This document shows positions 9,241 to 18,937 of a stretch of DNA of 64,000 bases, one piece after another (position 1 is the first letter of the stretch; every line of letters starts with the position of its first letter). Under the pieces are notes generated by a model, which was not told the DNA's origin, ran no database searches, and worked only from the letters and a program-made list of their open reading frames with translations. The DNA lies in contig NZ_NINW01000038.1 of NCBI RefSeq assembly GCF_002188465.1, forward strand, positions 62,001-126,000. The letters run 5' to 3'. Position numbers and translations under genes: made by a program. This DNA comes from Pigmentiphaga sp. NML080357 (GTDB lineage Bacteria > Pseudomonadota > Gammaproteobacteria > Burkholderiales > Burkholderiaceae_B).

Positions 9241-10206
9241 ATGCAAAGACGACATTTCCTCGGCACGCTGATCGCCGGCGCGGGAGCCGGTACGGTCCCG
9301 GCCGTTCGCGCGCAGCCGCCCTTCCCCTCCCGGCCGATCCGGATGCTGGTCGGATTCGCCCCCGGCGGCGCCACCGACGTGGCCTTTCGCGTGCTCGCGC
9401 AGAACGCGGCCGGCATCCTGAAACAACCGGTCATCGTCGAAAACAAGCCGGGCGCGGGCATGGTGATTCCTGCCCAGATCATGCAGACCACCGCGCCCGA
9501 CGGCTACACCATCGCGCAGATCGCGGTGTCGGTATTCCGCACGCCCTACCTGGTCAAGACCGCCTGGGATCCGCTCAAGGACCTCAAGTACATCATCGGC
9601 CTGGCCGCCTATCCCTTCGGGCTCGTGGTGCCGGCGGCCTCGCCCATCCGGACGCTGGCGGACTACATCGCCTACGCCAAGGCCAATCCGGGAACGATGA
9701 CCTACGGCACGCCCGGCACGTTGTCCTCGCCGCACCTGACCATGGAAGACCTCGCATTCCAGGCCGGCGTGAAGTTCAACCACGTTCCCTACAAGGGCGG
9801 CGCCGAGGCGCTGGCCGCGCTGCTGGGCGGCCACATCATGTCGCTGGCGGATGGACCGAGCTGGGCCCAGTATGTCGAAGCGGGACAATTGCGCCTGCTC
9901 GCCACGGGCGGCGAATCGCGCAGCGCGCGTTTTTCCGCCGCGCCCACGCTCAAGGAATCCGGCTACGACATCGTGCAGAACGCCCCGTTCGGCCTGGCCG
10001 CGCCGCGCGATACCGATCCGGCCGTGGTCCGCATCCTGCACGACGGGTTCAAGCAAGCGATGGAAATGGACAATTACCGGGCGGCGCTCAAGCAGTACGA
10101 CCTGGAACCGGCCTACCTCAGCAGCGAACAGTTCACGCGATTCGCCTCCGACACCATGCAGAAGGAAAAACTCCTGATCGACCGGATCGGCCTGCGCAAG
10201 CTATAG
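9241..10206 (+). CDS. Bug-family (TctC-like) solute receptor
   Basis: Periplasmic receptor of the tripartite tricarboxylate/Bug family, 321 residues. The leader MQRRHFLGTLIAGAGAG has a twin-arginine-like RRHFLG motif and ends at AVRAQPP. The hallmark FAPGGATDVAFRVLAQ, VIVENKPGAGM, DGYTI and HVPYKGGAEALAALLGG segments are present. ATG 9241 is preferred to the in-frame TTG at 9226 because it gives a clean leader. No membrane partners (TctAB) lie nearby, as is usual for Bordetella bug genes. It probably binds a substrate or product of the adjacent monooxygenase pathway. Confidence 0.92.
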   Translation: MQRRHFLGTLIAGAGAGTVPAVRAQPPFPSRPIRMLVGFAPGGATDVAFRVLAQNAAGILKQPVIVENKPGAGMVIPAQIMQTTAPDGYTIAQIAVSVFRTPYLVKTAWDPLKDLKYIIGLAAYPFGLVVPAASPIRTLADYIAYAKANPGTMTYGTPGTLSSPHLTMEDLAFQAGVKFNHVPYKGGAEALAALLGGHIMSLADGPSWAQYVEAGQLRLLATGGESRSARFSAAPTLKESGYDIVQNAPFGLAAPRDTDPAVVRILHDGFKQAMEMDNYRAALKQYDLEPAYLSSEQFTRFASDTMQKEKLLIDRIGLRKL

Positions 10207-10254
10207 AATGGCGAGGCGGCGGCGCCCGCCGCCTCTTCGTTGCGTGCCCTTTCC

Positions 10255-11124
10255 ATGACAGACAAGAAGAAGCCAGCTACCGACGACAGCGACGGCTCGC
10301 CCGAGCACCCTTCCACGCCCCGCAAGGATCCATACTGGGTCGACGCGCTCGCCCAGGGCCTGGCCGTGCTCGAGGCCTTCGATTGCGACCAGCCTTCGCT
10401 CACGCTGACCGAACTGGCGCAGCGGCTGGGATGGAGCCGCAGCAAGCCCTACCGCTTCGTGCATACGCTGGAAAAGCTCGGTTTTCTGGAACGCGAGGAA
10501 GTCGGCCGCCGCTACCGGCTCACCGCGCATGCGATGAAGCTGGGGTTCGCCTACCTGAGCCGGCTGCCCCTGGTCGAACTGGCCCAGCCGGTACTGAACC
10601 GGTTGCGTACCGAAGTCGGCGCCTCGGTGCACATGGCCATCCTCGACCGCGGCGAACTGGTCTACGTGGCGCAGGCCCGCATCCCCCTGCCCACGTCCAT
10701 CGACATCCACGTGGGCTCGCGCATGCCCCCCCATTCCTCGTCCATAGGACGCATCCTGCTCGCCTTCCAGCCGGCCGAGGAAATCGACCGGCTCCTGGGC
10801 GACGCGCCGATCCCGGCCTTGACCGAGAAATCCACCGTCGACCCCGCCGCCTTTCGCGCGCTGCTGGCCAACGCCCGCCAACGCGGCTACGTCTACAACG
10901 ACGAAGAATTCCACCGCGGCGTACGTTCGATCGCCGCCCCGATCTTCGATGCCTCGGGCGCCGTGGTGGCCGGCCTGAATGCGACCGCCATGGTCTATAC
11001 CTTCACCGACGAGCTCGTCACGCAAACGGTGATACCGGCGGTGGTGCGCGCAGCGCGCGAATTGTCGCAAGGACTGGGCTATCGCGAACGATCGATGCCG
11101 CTCGCTGCGGATCAGCGCAGGTAA
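10255..11124 (+). CDS. IclR-family transcriptional regulator (PcaR/PobR-like)
   Basis: A 289-residue regulator. The winged helix (ALAQGLAVLEAFDCDQPSL, LTELAQRLGWSRSKPYRFVHTL) is followed by the IclR effector domain (SVHMAILDRGELVYVAQ, GRILLAFQP, YVYNDEEFHRGVRSIAAPIF). The PcaR/PobR subgroup regulates aromatic catabolism, which agrees with the neighbouring monooxygenase. It is the last gene of the plus-strand cluster beginning at 6028. Its last 13 bases overlap the antisense 3' end of a tiny membrane-peptide gene. Confidence 0.92.
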   Translation: MTDKKKPATDDSDGSPEHPSTPRKDPYWVDALAQGLAVLEAFDCDQPSLTLTELAQRLGWSRSKPYRFVHTLEKLGFLEREEVGRRYRLTAHAMKLGFAYLSRLPLVELAQPVLNRLRTEVGASVHMAILDRGELVYVAQARIPLPTSIDIHVGSRMPPHSSSIGRILLAFQPAEEIDRLLGDAPIPALTEKSTVDPAAFRALLANARQRGYVYNDEEFHRGVRSIAAPIFDASGAVVAGLNATAMVYTFTDELVTQTVIPAVVRAARELSQGLGYRERSMPLAADQRR

Positions 11125-11210
11125 CTCACCGCAATCGCCACCGCCACGCCTATCGCGCCGATCAGCACCAGCATCTGCATCAGCGTCATGCCCTTCTGAA
11201 ACTTCTTCAT
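11112..11210 (-). CDS. 32-residue prepilin-like membrane peptide
   Basis: The sequence begins MKKFQKG|MTLMQMLVLIGA, a close copy of a type IV prepilin leader and N-terminal helix: basic leader, Gly at -1, hydrophobic start, Thr2, Leu3, Gly14. The helix runs about 20 residues and the frame stops directly after it (SYLR). Glu5, needed for assembly in true pilins, is Gln. AGAGGA precedes the ATG by 5 bases, so translation is likely. It lies downstream of the TerC gene at 11336 and overlaps the iclR 3' end on the opposite strand. Function unknown; it could be a small membrane regulator, a PilD substrate or a pilin remnant. Confidence 0.6.
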   Translation of the reverse strand: MKKFQKGMTLMQMLVLIGAIGVAVAIAVSYLR

Positions 11211-11270
11211 ATCATCCTCTGGCGCCCCGCAAACCGGTGGCGCGCTTTCTGAAAATTCCGCAGAAACGAC

Positions 11271-11293
11271 GACGCCCTGCCAGGCAGGGCGTC
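11271..11293 (-). terminator. hairpin between terC1 and the small peptide gene
   Basis: A 23-base palindrome, GACGCCCTGCC and GGCAGGGCGTC around one base, 43 bases past the stop of the TerC gene. On the minus strand it is followed by GTCGTTTCTG, a weak T-rich tail. Confidence 0.45.
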
Positions 11294-11335
11294 TCGCACC
11301 GGTGCGCCGGAGCCCGTCCCCGGGCCCCGCCGGCA

Positions 11336-12064
11336 TCAAGCTTGCTCGGGGGCTTCCGCCTTCTTGCGGCGGGCCAGCAAGGTTCCCACGATCACGACGA
11401 TCAACGCGCCCACGATTTCCGCACCGTAGGTGATCTGCGTATTGTAGGGCGCGAGCGAGCTCGGCTGAATCACGTTGCTTTGTACCGCCACGTCGGTCGC
11501 CAGCATGCCGCCGGCAATCCAGCCCAGCAGCGCGCCGCCCAGCGTCACGACGATGGGGAAACGGTCGATGAGCTTGAGCACCAGCGTGCTGCCCCAGATG
11601 ATGATGGGCACGCTGACCAGCAGGCCGAACACGACCAGGCCGATCTGGTGGGCTTCGTCGGCTTGCTGGGCCGCGCCGGCGATGGCGATGACGTTGTCCA
11701 GGCTCATGACGAAGTCGGCGACGATGATGGTCTTGATGGCGCTCATCAGGGTAGCGCCGCCTTGGATGTTCTCGTGCGACTCATGCTCGGGAATCAGGAG
11801 CTTGATGCCGATCCAGAACAGCAGCAGGCCGCCCACGACCTTCAGGAACGGAATCTGCAGCATCGTGACCGCGAAGGAAATCAGCACCACGCGCAGGATG
11901 ATGGCGCCCGCGGTTCCCCACAGGATGCCCTGCATGCGCCGCTTGGCCGGAAGATTGCGGCAGGCCAGCGCGATCACCACCGCGTTGTCCCCGCCCAGCA
12001 GAATGTCGATCAGAATGATCTGGAATACGGCCGCCCAACTGAGCGTCTGAAGAAACTCGAGCAC
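11336..12064 (-). CDS. TerC-family integral membrane protein (first copy)
   Basis: A 242-residue TerC/YkoY-type membrane protein with about seven hydrophobic segments. The family's acidic motifs are present: ILIDILLGGDNAVVIALA and IVADFVMSLDNVIAIAGAA. TerC-like proteins have been linked to manganese efflux and to tellurite resistance; the ion here is not shown. The C-terminus ends in a short Lys/Glu-rich tail (ARRKKAEAPEQA). A paralog lies 198 bases upstream in the same orientation. Confidence 0.9.
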   Translation of the reverse strand: MLEFLQTLSWAAVFQIILIDILLGGDNAVVIALACRNLPAKRRMQGILWGTAGAIILRVVLISFAVTMLQIPFLKVVGGLLLFWIGIKLLIPEHESHENIQGGATLMSAIKTIIVADFVMSLDNVIAIAGAAQQADEAHQIGLVVFGLLVSVPIIIWGSTLVLKLIDRFPIVVTLGGALLGWIAGGMLATDVAVQSNVIQPSSLAPYNTQITYGAEIVGALIVVIVGTLLARRKKAEAPEQA

Positions 12065-12206
12065 GTGTAACTCCCTGAGAGATTCGTCGGATCGGCGAAC
12101 CTTCCTGCCGGAATATCCGCCCTTCCTTTTTCTTTGAATTCAACCGACTCCCCCGATCAGCCTGCAGACGCCCGCATGCCGCCAACGCCGCCTCGGGGGG
12201 AGAAGG

Positions 12207-12232
12207 CCGGCCCGGCATCGATGCCAGGCCGG
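12207..12232 (-). terminator. hairpin between the two terC genes
   Basis: CCGGCCCGGCAT and ATGCCAGGCCGG form a 12-base stem with one mismatch and a CG loop, about 30 bases past the stop of the upstream TerC gene. There is no T-run. The rest of the 198-base gap contains no recognisable gene or riboswitch. Confidence 0.4.
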
Positions 12233-12262
12233 TGCACTACGACAATTGCGACCCCCGGCGCC

Positions 12263-12967
12263 TCAGGCGGGCTGGTCGCCGGAACCACGCCGCGACATCA
12301 GCACCTTGCCGATCGCCAGCACGATGATCGCGCCCACCACGCCCGCGGCGATCTCCGCGCCATGGTGCGTCAAGCCCATGGACGCTTCGAGCGCTTCGGC
12401 ATGCAGGGCCGGGTCGTTGACGAACAGCTCGCCGGCGATGAAGCCCAGCAATGCCGCGCCCGCCCAGACGATGAGCGGGAAACGCTCGATCACCTTGAGC
12501 AGCAGCGCGCTGCCGAAGATCACGAGCGGGATGCTGATGGCCAGACCCAGCACCAGGAGCACGGTATTGCCCATGGCGGCGGCCGCCACGGCGATCACGT
12601 TGTCCAGGCTCATGACCAGGTCGGCGATCAGGATGGTGCGGATGGCGGCCATGAGGCCGTTCTTGGCCAGCTTGCCTTCGTCCTCTTCGCCTTCCGGCAT
12701 CAACAGCGAAACACCGATATACAGCAACAGCAGCGAGCCGATCAGTTTCAACCAGGGCAGTTGCAGCAGTTGGGCCGCAACCAGCGTCAGGATGATACGC
12801 ATCACGATGGCGGCCGCAGAGCCGATCACGATTGCTTTCTTTTGTTGATGGGCGGGCAGCGAACGCGCTGCCAGCGCGATGACCACCGCGTTGTCCCCCG
12901 ACAACAGGATGTTCACCCAGATGATTTGAATGAGGGCCAATATGAAGGCCGCTGAACCGAATTCCAC
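12263..12967 (-). CDS. TerC-family integral membrane protein (second copy)
   Basis: A 234-residue paralog of the protein at 11336-12064 (YjbE-like). The duplicated acidic motifs VNILLSGDNAVVIALAARSLP and IADLVMSLDNVIAVAAAA are conserved. The start is a GTG preceded by AGGAG 8 bases away; no ATG gives a better N-terminus. It lies 64 bases after sucD in the same direction, behind a strong hairpin, so it may be read as a partial extension of the sucCD transcript. Confidence 0.9.
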   Translation of the reverse strand: MEFGSAAFILALIQIIWVNILLSGDNAVVIALAARSLPAHQQKKAIVIGSAAAIVMRIILTLVAAQLLQLPWLKLIGSLLLLYIGVSLLMPEGEEDEGKLAKNGLMAAIRTILIADLVMSLDNVIAVAAAAMGNTVLLVLGLAISIPLVIFGSALLLKVIERFPLIVWAGAALLGFIAGELFVNDPALHAEALEASMGLTHHGAEIAAGVVGAIIVLAIGKVLMSRRGSGDQPA

Positions 12968-12988
12968 GCCTATCTCCTGAAAATGCCA

Positions 12989-13017
12989 ACGGGCGCGGCG
13001 AAGTCCGCCGCGCCCGT
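12989..13017 (-). terminator. strong hairpin after sucD
   Basis: A perfect 12-base stem (ACGGGCGCGGCG with CGCCGCGCCCGT, loop of 5) lies 14 bases after the sucD stop. On the minus strand TTGGCATTTTC follows. Likely terminator or attenuator separating sucCD from terC2. Confidence 0.55.
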
Positions 13018-13031
13018 CATGCTCGTTTTTC

Positions 13032-13913
13032 TTACAGCACGGACTTGAGCAGCTTGCCCATCTCGGACGGGTTCTTGGTCGTCTTGATGCCGCAAGCTTC
13101 CATGATCTCGAGCTTGGCCTGCGCCGTGTCGGCGCCGCCGGAGATCAGCGCCCCGGCGTGACCCATGCGCTTGCCGGCAGGAGCCGTGACACCCGCGATG
13201 AAGCCCACGACCGGCTTCTTCATGTTGTCCTTGGCCCACTCGGCGGCATTGACCTCGTCCGGACCGCCGATTTCGCCGATCATGATGACGGCGTCGGTGT
13301 CGGGATCGTCATTGAACATCTTCAGCACGTCGATGTGCTTCAGGCCGTTGATGGGGTCGCCGCCGATGCCGACCGCGCTCGACTGGCCCAGGCCCAGTTC
13401 CGTGACCTGCGCCACGGCTTCGTACGTGAGCGTGCCCGAACGGCTGACGATGCCCACGCGGCCCTTGCGGTGGATGTGGCCGGGCATGATGCCGATCTTG
13501 ATTTCGTCGGGGGTGATGAGGCCCGGGCAGTTGGGTCCGAGCAGCAGCGTACGCTTGTTCTGGGCGCGCATGCGATTGCGCACTTCCAGCATGTCGCGCA
13601 CCGGGATGCCTTCGGTGATGCAGATCACCAGGTCCAGGTCGGCCTCGACGGCCTCCCAGATCGCGGCGGCGGCGCCCGCGGGCGGGACGTAGATGACCGA
13701 CACGGTGGCGCCGGTGGCAGCCTTGGCGTCGGCGACGTTGGCGTAGATGGGCACGCCTTCGAAGTCCTCGCCGGCCTTCTTGGGGTTCACGCCCGCCACG
13801 AAGCAGTTCTTGCCGTTGGCGTACTCGCGGCACATGCGGGTGTGGAATTGACCGGTCTTGCCGGTGATCCCCTGCGTGATGACCTTGGTATCTTTGTTGA
13901 TCAGAATCGACAT
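13032..13913 (-). CDS. sucD: succinate-CoA ligase, alpha subunit
   Basis: Catalytic subunit of succinyl-CoA synthetase in the TCA cycle. The 293-residue length is standard. It has the CoA-binding fold at the N-terminus (VITQGITGKTGQFH), the CoA-ligase segment with LLGPNCPGLITP, and the phosphorylated active-site His in KRMGHAGALISGG. It follows sucC by 35 bases on the same strand. Codon use matches highly expressed neighbours. Confidence 0.98.
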   Translation of the reverse strand: MSILINKDTKVITQGITGKTGQFHTRMCREYANGKNCFVAGVNPKKAGEDFEGVPIYANVADAKAATGATVSVIYVPPAGAAAAIWEAVEADLDLVICITEGIPVRDMLEVRNRMRAQNKRTLLLGPNCPGLITPDEIKIGIMPGHIHRKGRVGIVSRSGTLTYEAVAQVTELGLGQSSAVGIGGDPINGLKHIDVLKMFNDDPDTDAVIMIGEIGGPDEVNAAEWAKDNMKKPVVGFIAGVTAPAGKRMGHAGALISGGADTAQAKLEIMEACGIKTTKNPSEMGKLLKSVL

Positions 13914-13948
13914 TTCGAGTCCTTAATATCCTTTGCTGAGCGCAACGA

Positions 13949-15112
<1,164 letters not shown>

Positions 15113-15525
15113 GCGGAGCCTTCGCTGTCGGGGAGACGTTGAATGTTCGGTTGAAGAAGACCAGCGCCATGAGGGGTCATGCGCATGGCTGCGGATGGGG
15201 ATAGCGCCTTCGTGGCCGCGGCCGGATAAACAAATGCCCACGCACCCGCGCTCAGGACGAGCGAGGTCGCGGGCGTTCGCATAGCGAGGCAGTTGGCGAT
15301 TACGGACATGCGCTAAAGGATGCCCGGTTGCATCAGGCGCTGGCAGACAGGGACGCAGCGGGGAAGCAATGGGCGGGCGATAAAACCCGATGAGTATAAC
15401 CCAGCCTGCCAGGGCAACCCCGTCCGGGGTTGCCCCCAATCCGGGGGCCGGGTTTGTATCGCCTTATGACAGGACGGGGAGGCGGCGCCCCGGCGCGGCC
15501 GTCCGCCGCGCCGGATCCCGCCCCG
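15113..15525. other. 413-base intergenic region between sucC and metE
   Basis: No convincing gene is seen; the open frames here are short and lack ribosome-binding sites or family features. A perfect hairpin lies at 15412-15435. A minus-strand TATACT (about 15394-15399) could be a -10 for a long sucCD leader, but it has no good -35. Confidence 0.5.
15412..15435 (-). terminator. perfect hairpin downstream of metE
   Basis: GGGCAACCCC and GGGGTTGCCC form a perfect 10-base stem with loop GTCC, about 90 bases past the metE stop. No T-run follows, so termination may be rho-assisted. Confidence 0.45.
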
Positions 15526-17844
15526 TCATGCCGGTTGCGCGGCCTCTTCGCGCAAGATGCGCGCCGCCGCCACCATTTTCACCAGGGCCGCCTCCGTTTC
15601 GGGCCAGGCGCGGGTCTTGAGCCCGCAATCGGGGTTGACCCAGAGCCGCTCCCTGGGCAGGCGCGCCGCCGCCTTCTGCATGAGCTCGACCATCCACCCC
15701 ACCTCCGGGACGTTCGGCGAATGGATGTCGTACACGCCAGGGCCGATGTCGTTGGGGTAGCGGAAATCCTCGAAGGCCTTGAGCAACTCCATGTTGGAGC
15801 GCGAGGTCTCGATCGTGATGACGTCCGCGTCCATCGCCGCGATGGCCTCGATGATGTCGTTGAATTCCGAATAGCACATGTGGGTATGGATCTGGGTATC
15901 GTCCTGGATGCCCGCCGTGCTGAGCCTGAAGCAGTCCACCGCCCAGTCCAGGTACCCGGCCCACTGCGCCCGGCGCAGCGGCAGCCCTTCCCGGAAGGCC
16001 GGCTCGTCGATCTGGATGACCCGTATGCCGGCCGCCTCCAGGTCCAGCACTTCTTCGCGCAAGGCCAGGGCCAATTGCTCGCAGGTCTTGCTGCGCGGCT
16101 GGTCGTCGCGCACGAAGGACCATTGCAGGATGGTGACCGGGCCGGTCAGCATGCCCTTGACGGGCTTGTCGGTAAGCGACTGCGCGTAGGCGGCCCAGCC
16201 GACGGTCATCGGCGCGGGACGCGAGACGTCGCCGAAGATGATCGGCGGCTTGACGCAGCGCGAGCCATAGCTCTGCACCCAGCCGTTCTGGGTGAAAGCA
16301 AAGCCGGCCAGCAGCTCGCCGAAATATTCGACCATGTCGTTGCGCTCGGACTCGCCGTGCACCAGTACGTCCAGGCCGACCCGCTCCTGGAAGGCGATGC
16401 TGTCGGCGATCTCCTTGCGGATGGCCTTTTCGTAGGCCGCGTCGCCCAGCGAACCGGCGCGCCAGTCGCGGCGCAGGGCGCGGATCTCCGGCGTCTGCGG
16501 AAACGAGCCGATGGTGGTGGTGGGAAAGGCCGGCAGCCGCAGCCGCGCCTGCTGCGCGGCAATGCGCCGGGCAAAGGGCGCGCGCTGGCGCGGGAGGTCA
16601 CCGGCCGCCTGCTGGCTGGCCCGGACCCGCGGATTGTGGATGCGGCTCGATTCGGCGCGCGTCCGGCAGGCGCGGCGCTGCACCGCGAGCGCATCGGCGA
16701 CGGACGCGACCGCGTCGGCCGAATCGCCCAGCGCCACCGCCTTGGCCAGCAGCGCCAGCTCGTCCAGCTTCTGGTGGGCGAAGCTGAGCCAGCTCTTCAA
16801 TTCATCGTCGAGCAGCGTTTCCGCGGACACGTCCACCGGCACGTGCAGCAGCGAGCAGGACGGCGCCAGCCACAGGCGGTCTCCCAGCGCCGCCGCGAGC
16901 GGGGCCAGCCGGGTGCGCCACGCGTCCAGGTCGGCCCGCCAGACGTTGCGGCCGTCGATGACCCCGGCCGATAGCACCTGGTCCGGCCTCAGGCCGGCAG
17001 CCACGCGGGTCAGTTGCTCGGGGGCGCGCACGAGGTCCACGTGCAGCCCGGCCACCGGCAGGGCTAGCACGGTCGGCAGATTGTCGTCCAGGCCGCCGAA
17101 GTACGTGGCCAGCAGGATGGACACGGGCGTCCGCGCCAGGCGCTCATACACCGGCGCAAACGCATCGCGCCAGGCGGCGGGAAGATCCAGGACCAGGACG
17201 GGCTCGTCGATCTGCACCCACTGCACGCCGGCCTCCGCCAGGCGAGCCAGCACCTGCTCGTACGCCGGCAGCAGCGCTTCCAGTAAGGCCAGCTTGGCGG
17301 CATCCCCCGCGCCCCGGTAGGCGTCGCCCTTGCCCAGCCACAGCCAGGTCAGCGGACCGGGGATGACCGGCTTGGCGGCATGGCCCAGGGCCTGCGCTTC
17401 GCGCACCTGGTCGAACAAGGCCGAGCGGGCGACGCGGAATTGCTGCTCCGGATGCAGTTCGGGGACCAGGTAGTGGTAATTGGTATCGAACCACTTGGTC
17501 ATCTCGCAAGCGGCCGCGGGCGGGCCGCTCGGGGCGCGTCCGCGTGCCATGCGGAAGACCGTGTCCAGCGCCACCGGCTCGTCCTCGGGCTGGGCGAAGC
17601 GGGCCGGCACGGCCCCCAGCGTGGCCGACCATTCGAGCATGTGGTCGTACCAGGCGAAATCGCCTACCGGGACGAGATCGATGCCCGCCTGCGCCTGGAC
17701 CGCCCAGTGGCGGGCACGCAGCTCTCGTCCGGTGGCCTCCAGTTCCTGCGCCGAGGATAGTCCGGCCCAATAACTTTCCAGCGCGCGCTTGAGCTCGCGC
17801 TGCACGCCCACGCGCGGAAAACCCAGGTTATGCAAGGTAGCCAT
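15526..17844 (-). CDS. metE: cobalamin-independent methionine synthase
   Basis: Transfers the methyl group of 5-methyltetrahydropteroyltri-glutamate to homocysteine. At 772 residues it has the family length, with the N-terminal repeat ([20 protein letters not shown]) and the C-terminal catalytic barrel. Zinc ligands are visible in [12 protein letters not shown] (His and Cys) and [10 protein letters not shown] (Cys), with the Glu of [11 protein letters not shown]. It is divergent from metR across a 116-base gap with two near-consensus MetR boxes, so it is probably activated by MetR with homocysteine. Confidence 0.98.
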   Translation of the reverse strand: MATLHNLGFPRVGVQRELKRALESYWAGLSSAQELEATGRELRARHWAVQAQAGIDLVPVGDFAWYDHMLEWSATLGAVPARFAQPEDEPVALDTVFRMARGRAPSGPPAAACEMTKWFDTNYHYLVPELHPEQQFRVARSALFDQVREAQALGHAAKPVIPGPLTWLWLGKGDAYRGAGDAAKLALLEALLPAYEQVLARLAEAGVQWVQIDEPVLVLDLPAAWRDAFAPVYERLARTPVSILLATYFGGLDDNLPTVLALPVAGLHVDLVRAPEQLTRVAAGLRPDQVLSAGVIDGRNVWRADLDAWRTRLAPLAAALGDRLWLAPSCSLLHVPVDVSAETLLDDELKSWLSFAHQKLDELALLAKAVALGDSADAVASVADALAVQRRACRTRAESSRIHNPRVRASQQAAGDLPRQRAPFARRIAAQQARLRLPAFPTTTIGSFPQTPEIRALRRDWRAGSLGDAAYEKAIRKEIADSIAFQERVGLDVLVHGESERNDMVEYFGELLAGFAFTQNGWVQSYGSRCVKPPIIFGDVSRPAPMTVGWAAYAQSLTDKPVKGMLTGPVTILQWSFVRDDQPRSKTCEQLALALREEVLDLEAAGIRVIQIDEPAFREGLPLRRAQWAGYLDWAVDCFRLSTAGIQDDTQIHTHMCYSEFNDIIEAIAAMDADVITIETSRSNMELLKAFEDFRYPNDIGPGVYDIHSPNVPEVGWMVELMQKAAARLPRERLWVNPDCGLKTRAWPETEAALVKMVAAARILREEAAQPA

Positions 17845-17901
17845 GATGTATCGAATGTCCCGATGCTCTTAGAAGCAGCACATTGTGCAAGGACTGGTTC
17901 G

Positions 17902-17914
17902 TGAATCAAAATCA
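17902..17914. promoter_or_regulatory. candidate MetR box 1
   Basis: TGAATCAAAATCA fits the MetR pattern TGAA-N5-TTCA with one mismatch. It lies in the metE-metR divergent region, 31 bases (three helical turns) from box 2. Confidence 0.45.
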
Positions 17915-17932
17915 AGTTCTGCATATTTAATA

Positions 17933-17945
17933 TGAGAAAAATTCA
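17933..17945. promoter_or_regulatory. candidate MetR box 2
   Basis: TGAGAAAAATTCA fits TGAA-N5-TTCA with one mismatch. It is 16 bases before the metR ATG, well placed for autoregulation. Confidence 0.45.
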
Positions 17946-17960
17946 AGTTAATATCGGCCC

Positions 17961-18887
17961 ATGCTGGAAATCCGCCATCTCGAGACCCTTGTGGCCATCC
18001 GCGAGGGAAGCAGCCTGGTCGAAGCTTCCGAGCGCCTGCACGTCACCCAGTCGGCCCTGTCGCATCAACTGCGCGAACTGGAGGAGCGCCTGGGTACGCA
18101 GTTGCTCAACCGCCGGACGCGGCCGCTGCGCTTTACCACCGCGGGCTTGCGCGTACTGGCGCTGGCCGACGACGTCCTGCCCCGGATGCGGGCGGCCGAG
18201 CGCGAACTCACGCGGCTCGCCGCCGGGCGCACCGGGCGGCTGCACCTGGCCATCGAATGCCACTCCTGCTTCCAGTGGCTGATGCCTGCACTAGACGTCT
18301 TCCGGGAGCAATGGCCCGAGGTGGTGCTGGACCTGTCGGCGGCCTTTTCCTTTGCGCCGCTGCCGGCGCTGGTGCGAGGCGACCTGGACCTGGTCATCAC
18401 CTCGGACCCCATCAAGCTCGACGCGGTGCGCTACGTCCCGCTATTCCGCTACGAACTGGTGCTGGCCGTGGCGCGCAACAGCCCGCTGGCCGCACTCAAG
18501 AGCATCGAGCCCGCCCAACTGCAGGACCAGACGCTGATTACCTACCCGGTCGATCGGGACAGGCTCGACATCTTCACGGCCTTCCTGGATCCGGCGGACG
18601 TGGAACCGGCGGAAATACGCACCACGGAATTGACGCCCATGATCATCCAGCTCGTGGCGAGCGGACGCGGCGTGACGGCCATCCCGAACTGGGCGTTGAC
18701 CGAATACCTGGACCAGGGCTTGCTGCACGCCTGCCGGCTCGGCGCGGAAGGCGTATGGCGCACGCTGTATGCAGGCGTGCGGGTGGAGGATCAGGACGCG
18801 CCCTACATCCAGAATTTCCTGGACATCGCGCGCGAACTCACGTTCCGGAACCTGACCGGCATCCGGGCGCCGCGGCCCGAGCGCTGA
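17961..18887 (+). CDS. metR: LysR-type regulator MetR
   Basis: A 308-residue LysR-family activator of methionine synthesis. The N-terminal winged helix MLEIRHLETLVAIREGSSLV and ERLHVTQSALSHQLRELEERLG closely follows E. coli MetR. The effector domain starts with RTGRLHLAIECHSCFQWLMPAL, also MetR-like, and includes SGRGVTAIPNWAL. Divergent from metE, the classical arrangement. A shared hairpin ends this gene and the convergent peptidase gene. Confidence 0.95.
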   Translation: MLEIRHLETLVAIREGSSLVEASERLHVTQSALSHQLRELEERLGTQLLNRRTRPLRFTTAGLRVLALADDVLPRMRAAERELTRLAAGRTGRLHLAIECHSCFQWLMPALDVFREQWPEVVLDLSAAFSFAPLPALVRGDLDLVITSDPIKLDAVRYVPLFRYELVLAVARNSPLAALKSIEPAQLQDQTLITYPVDRDRLDIFTAFLDPADVEPAEIRTTELTPMIIQLVASGRGVTAIPNWALTEYLDQGLLHACRLGAEGVWRTLYAGVRVEDQDAPYIQNFLDIARELTFRNLTGIRAPRPER

Positions 18888-18904
18888 AGGAGCGCCGCGC
18901 CAAC

Positions 18905-18930
18905 GCCGCCCCTGGCACCGCCGGGGCGGC
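18905..18930. terminator. bidirectional terminator between metR and the convergent peptidase gene
   Basis: GCCGCCCCTGGC pairs with GCCGGGGCGGC-type arm (12 pairs including one T-G) around an ACC loop. It fills the 50-base gap between convergent stops. Confidence 0.55.
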
Positions 18931-18937
18931 ATTGCCG

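Noticed and set aside
12065-12262. A manganese (yybP-ykoY) riboswitch before the TerC gene
   Set aside because: TerC genes often carry one, but I could not find the conserved paired motifs; only a terminator-like hairpin and a GGGGGAGT stretch are present.
15113-15439. N-terminal extension of sucC through the upstream open frame
   Set aside because: SucC proteins begin at MKIHEYQ; the upstream residues have no similarity and biased composition.
17845-17960. Cobalamin or SAM riboswitch controlling metE
   Set aside because: The 116-base divergent gap is too short for either and holds MetR-like sites instead.
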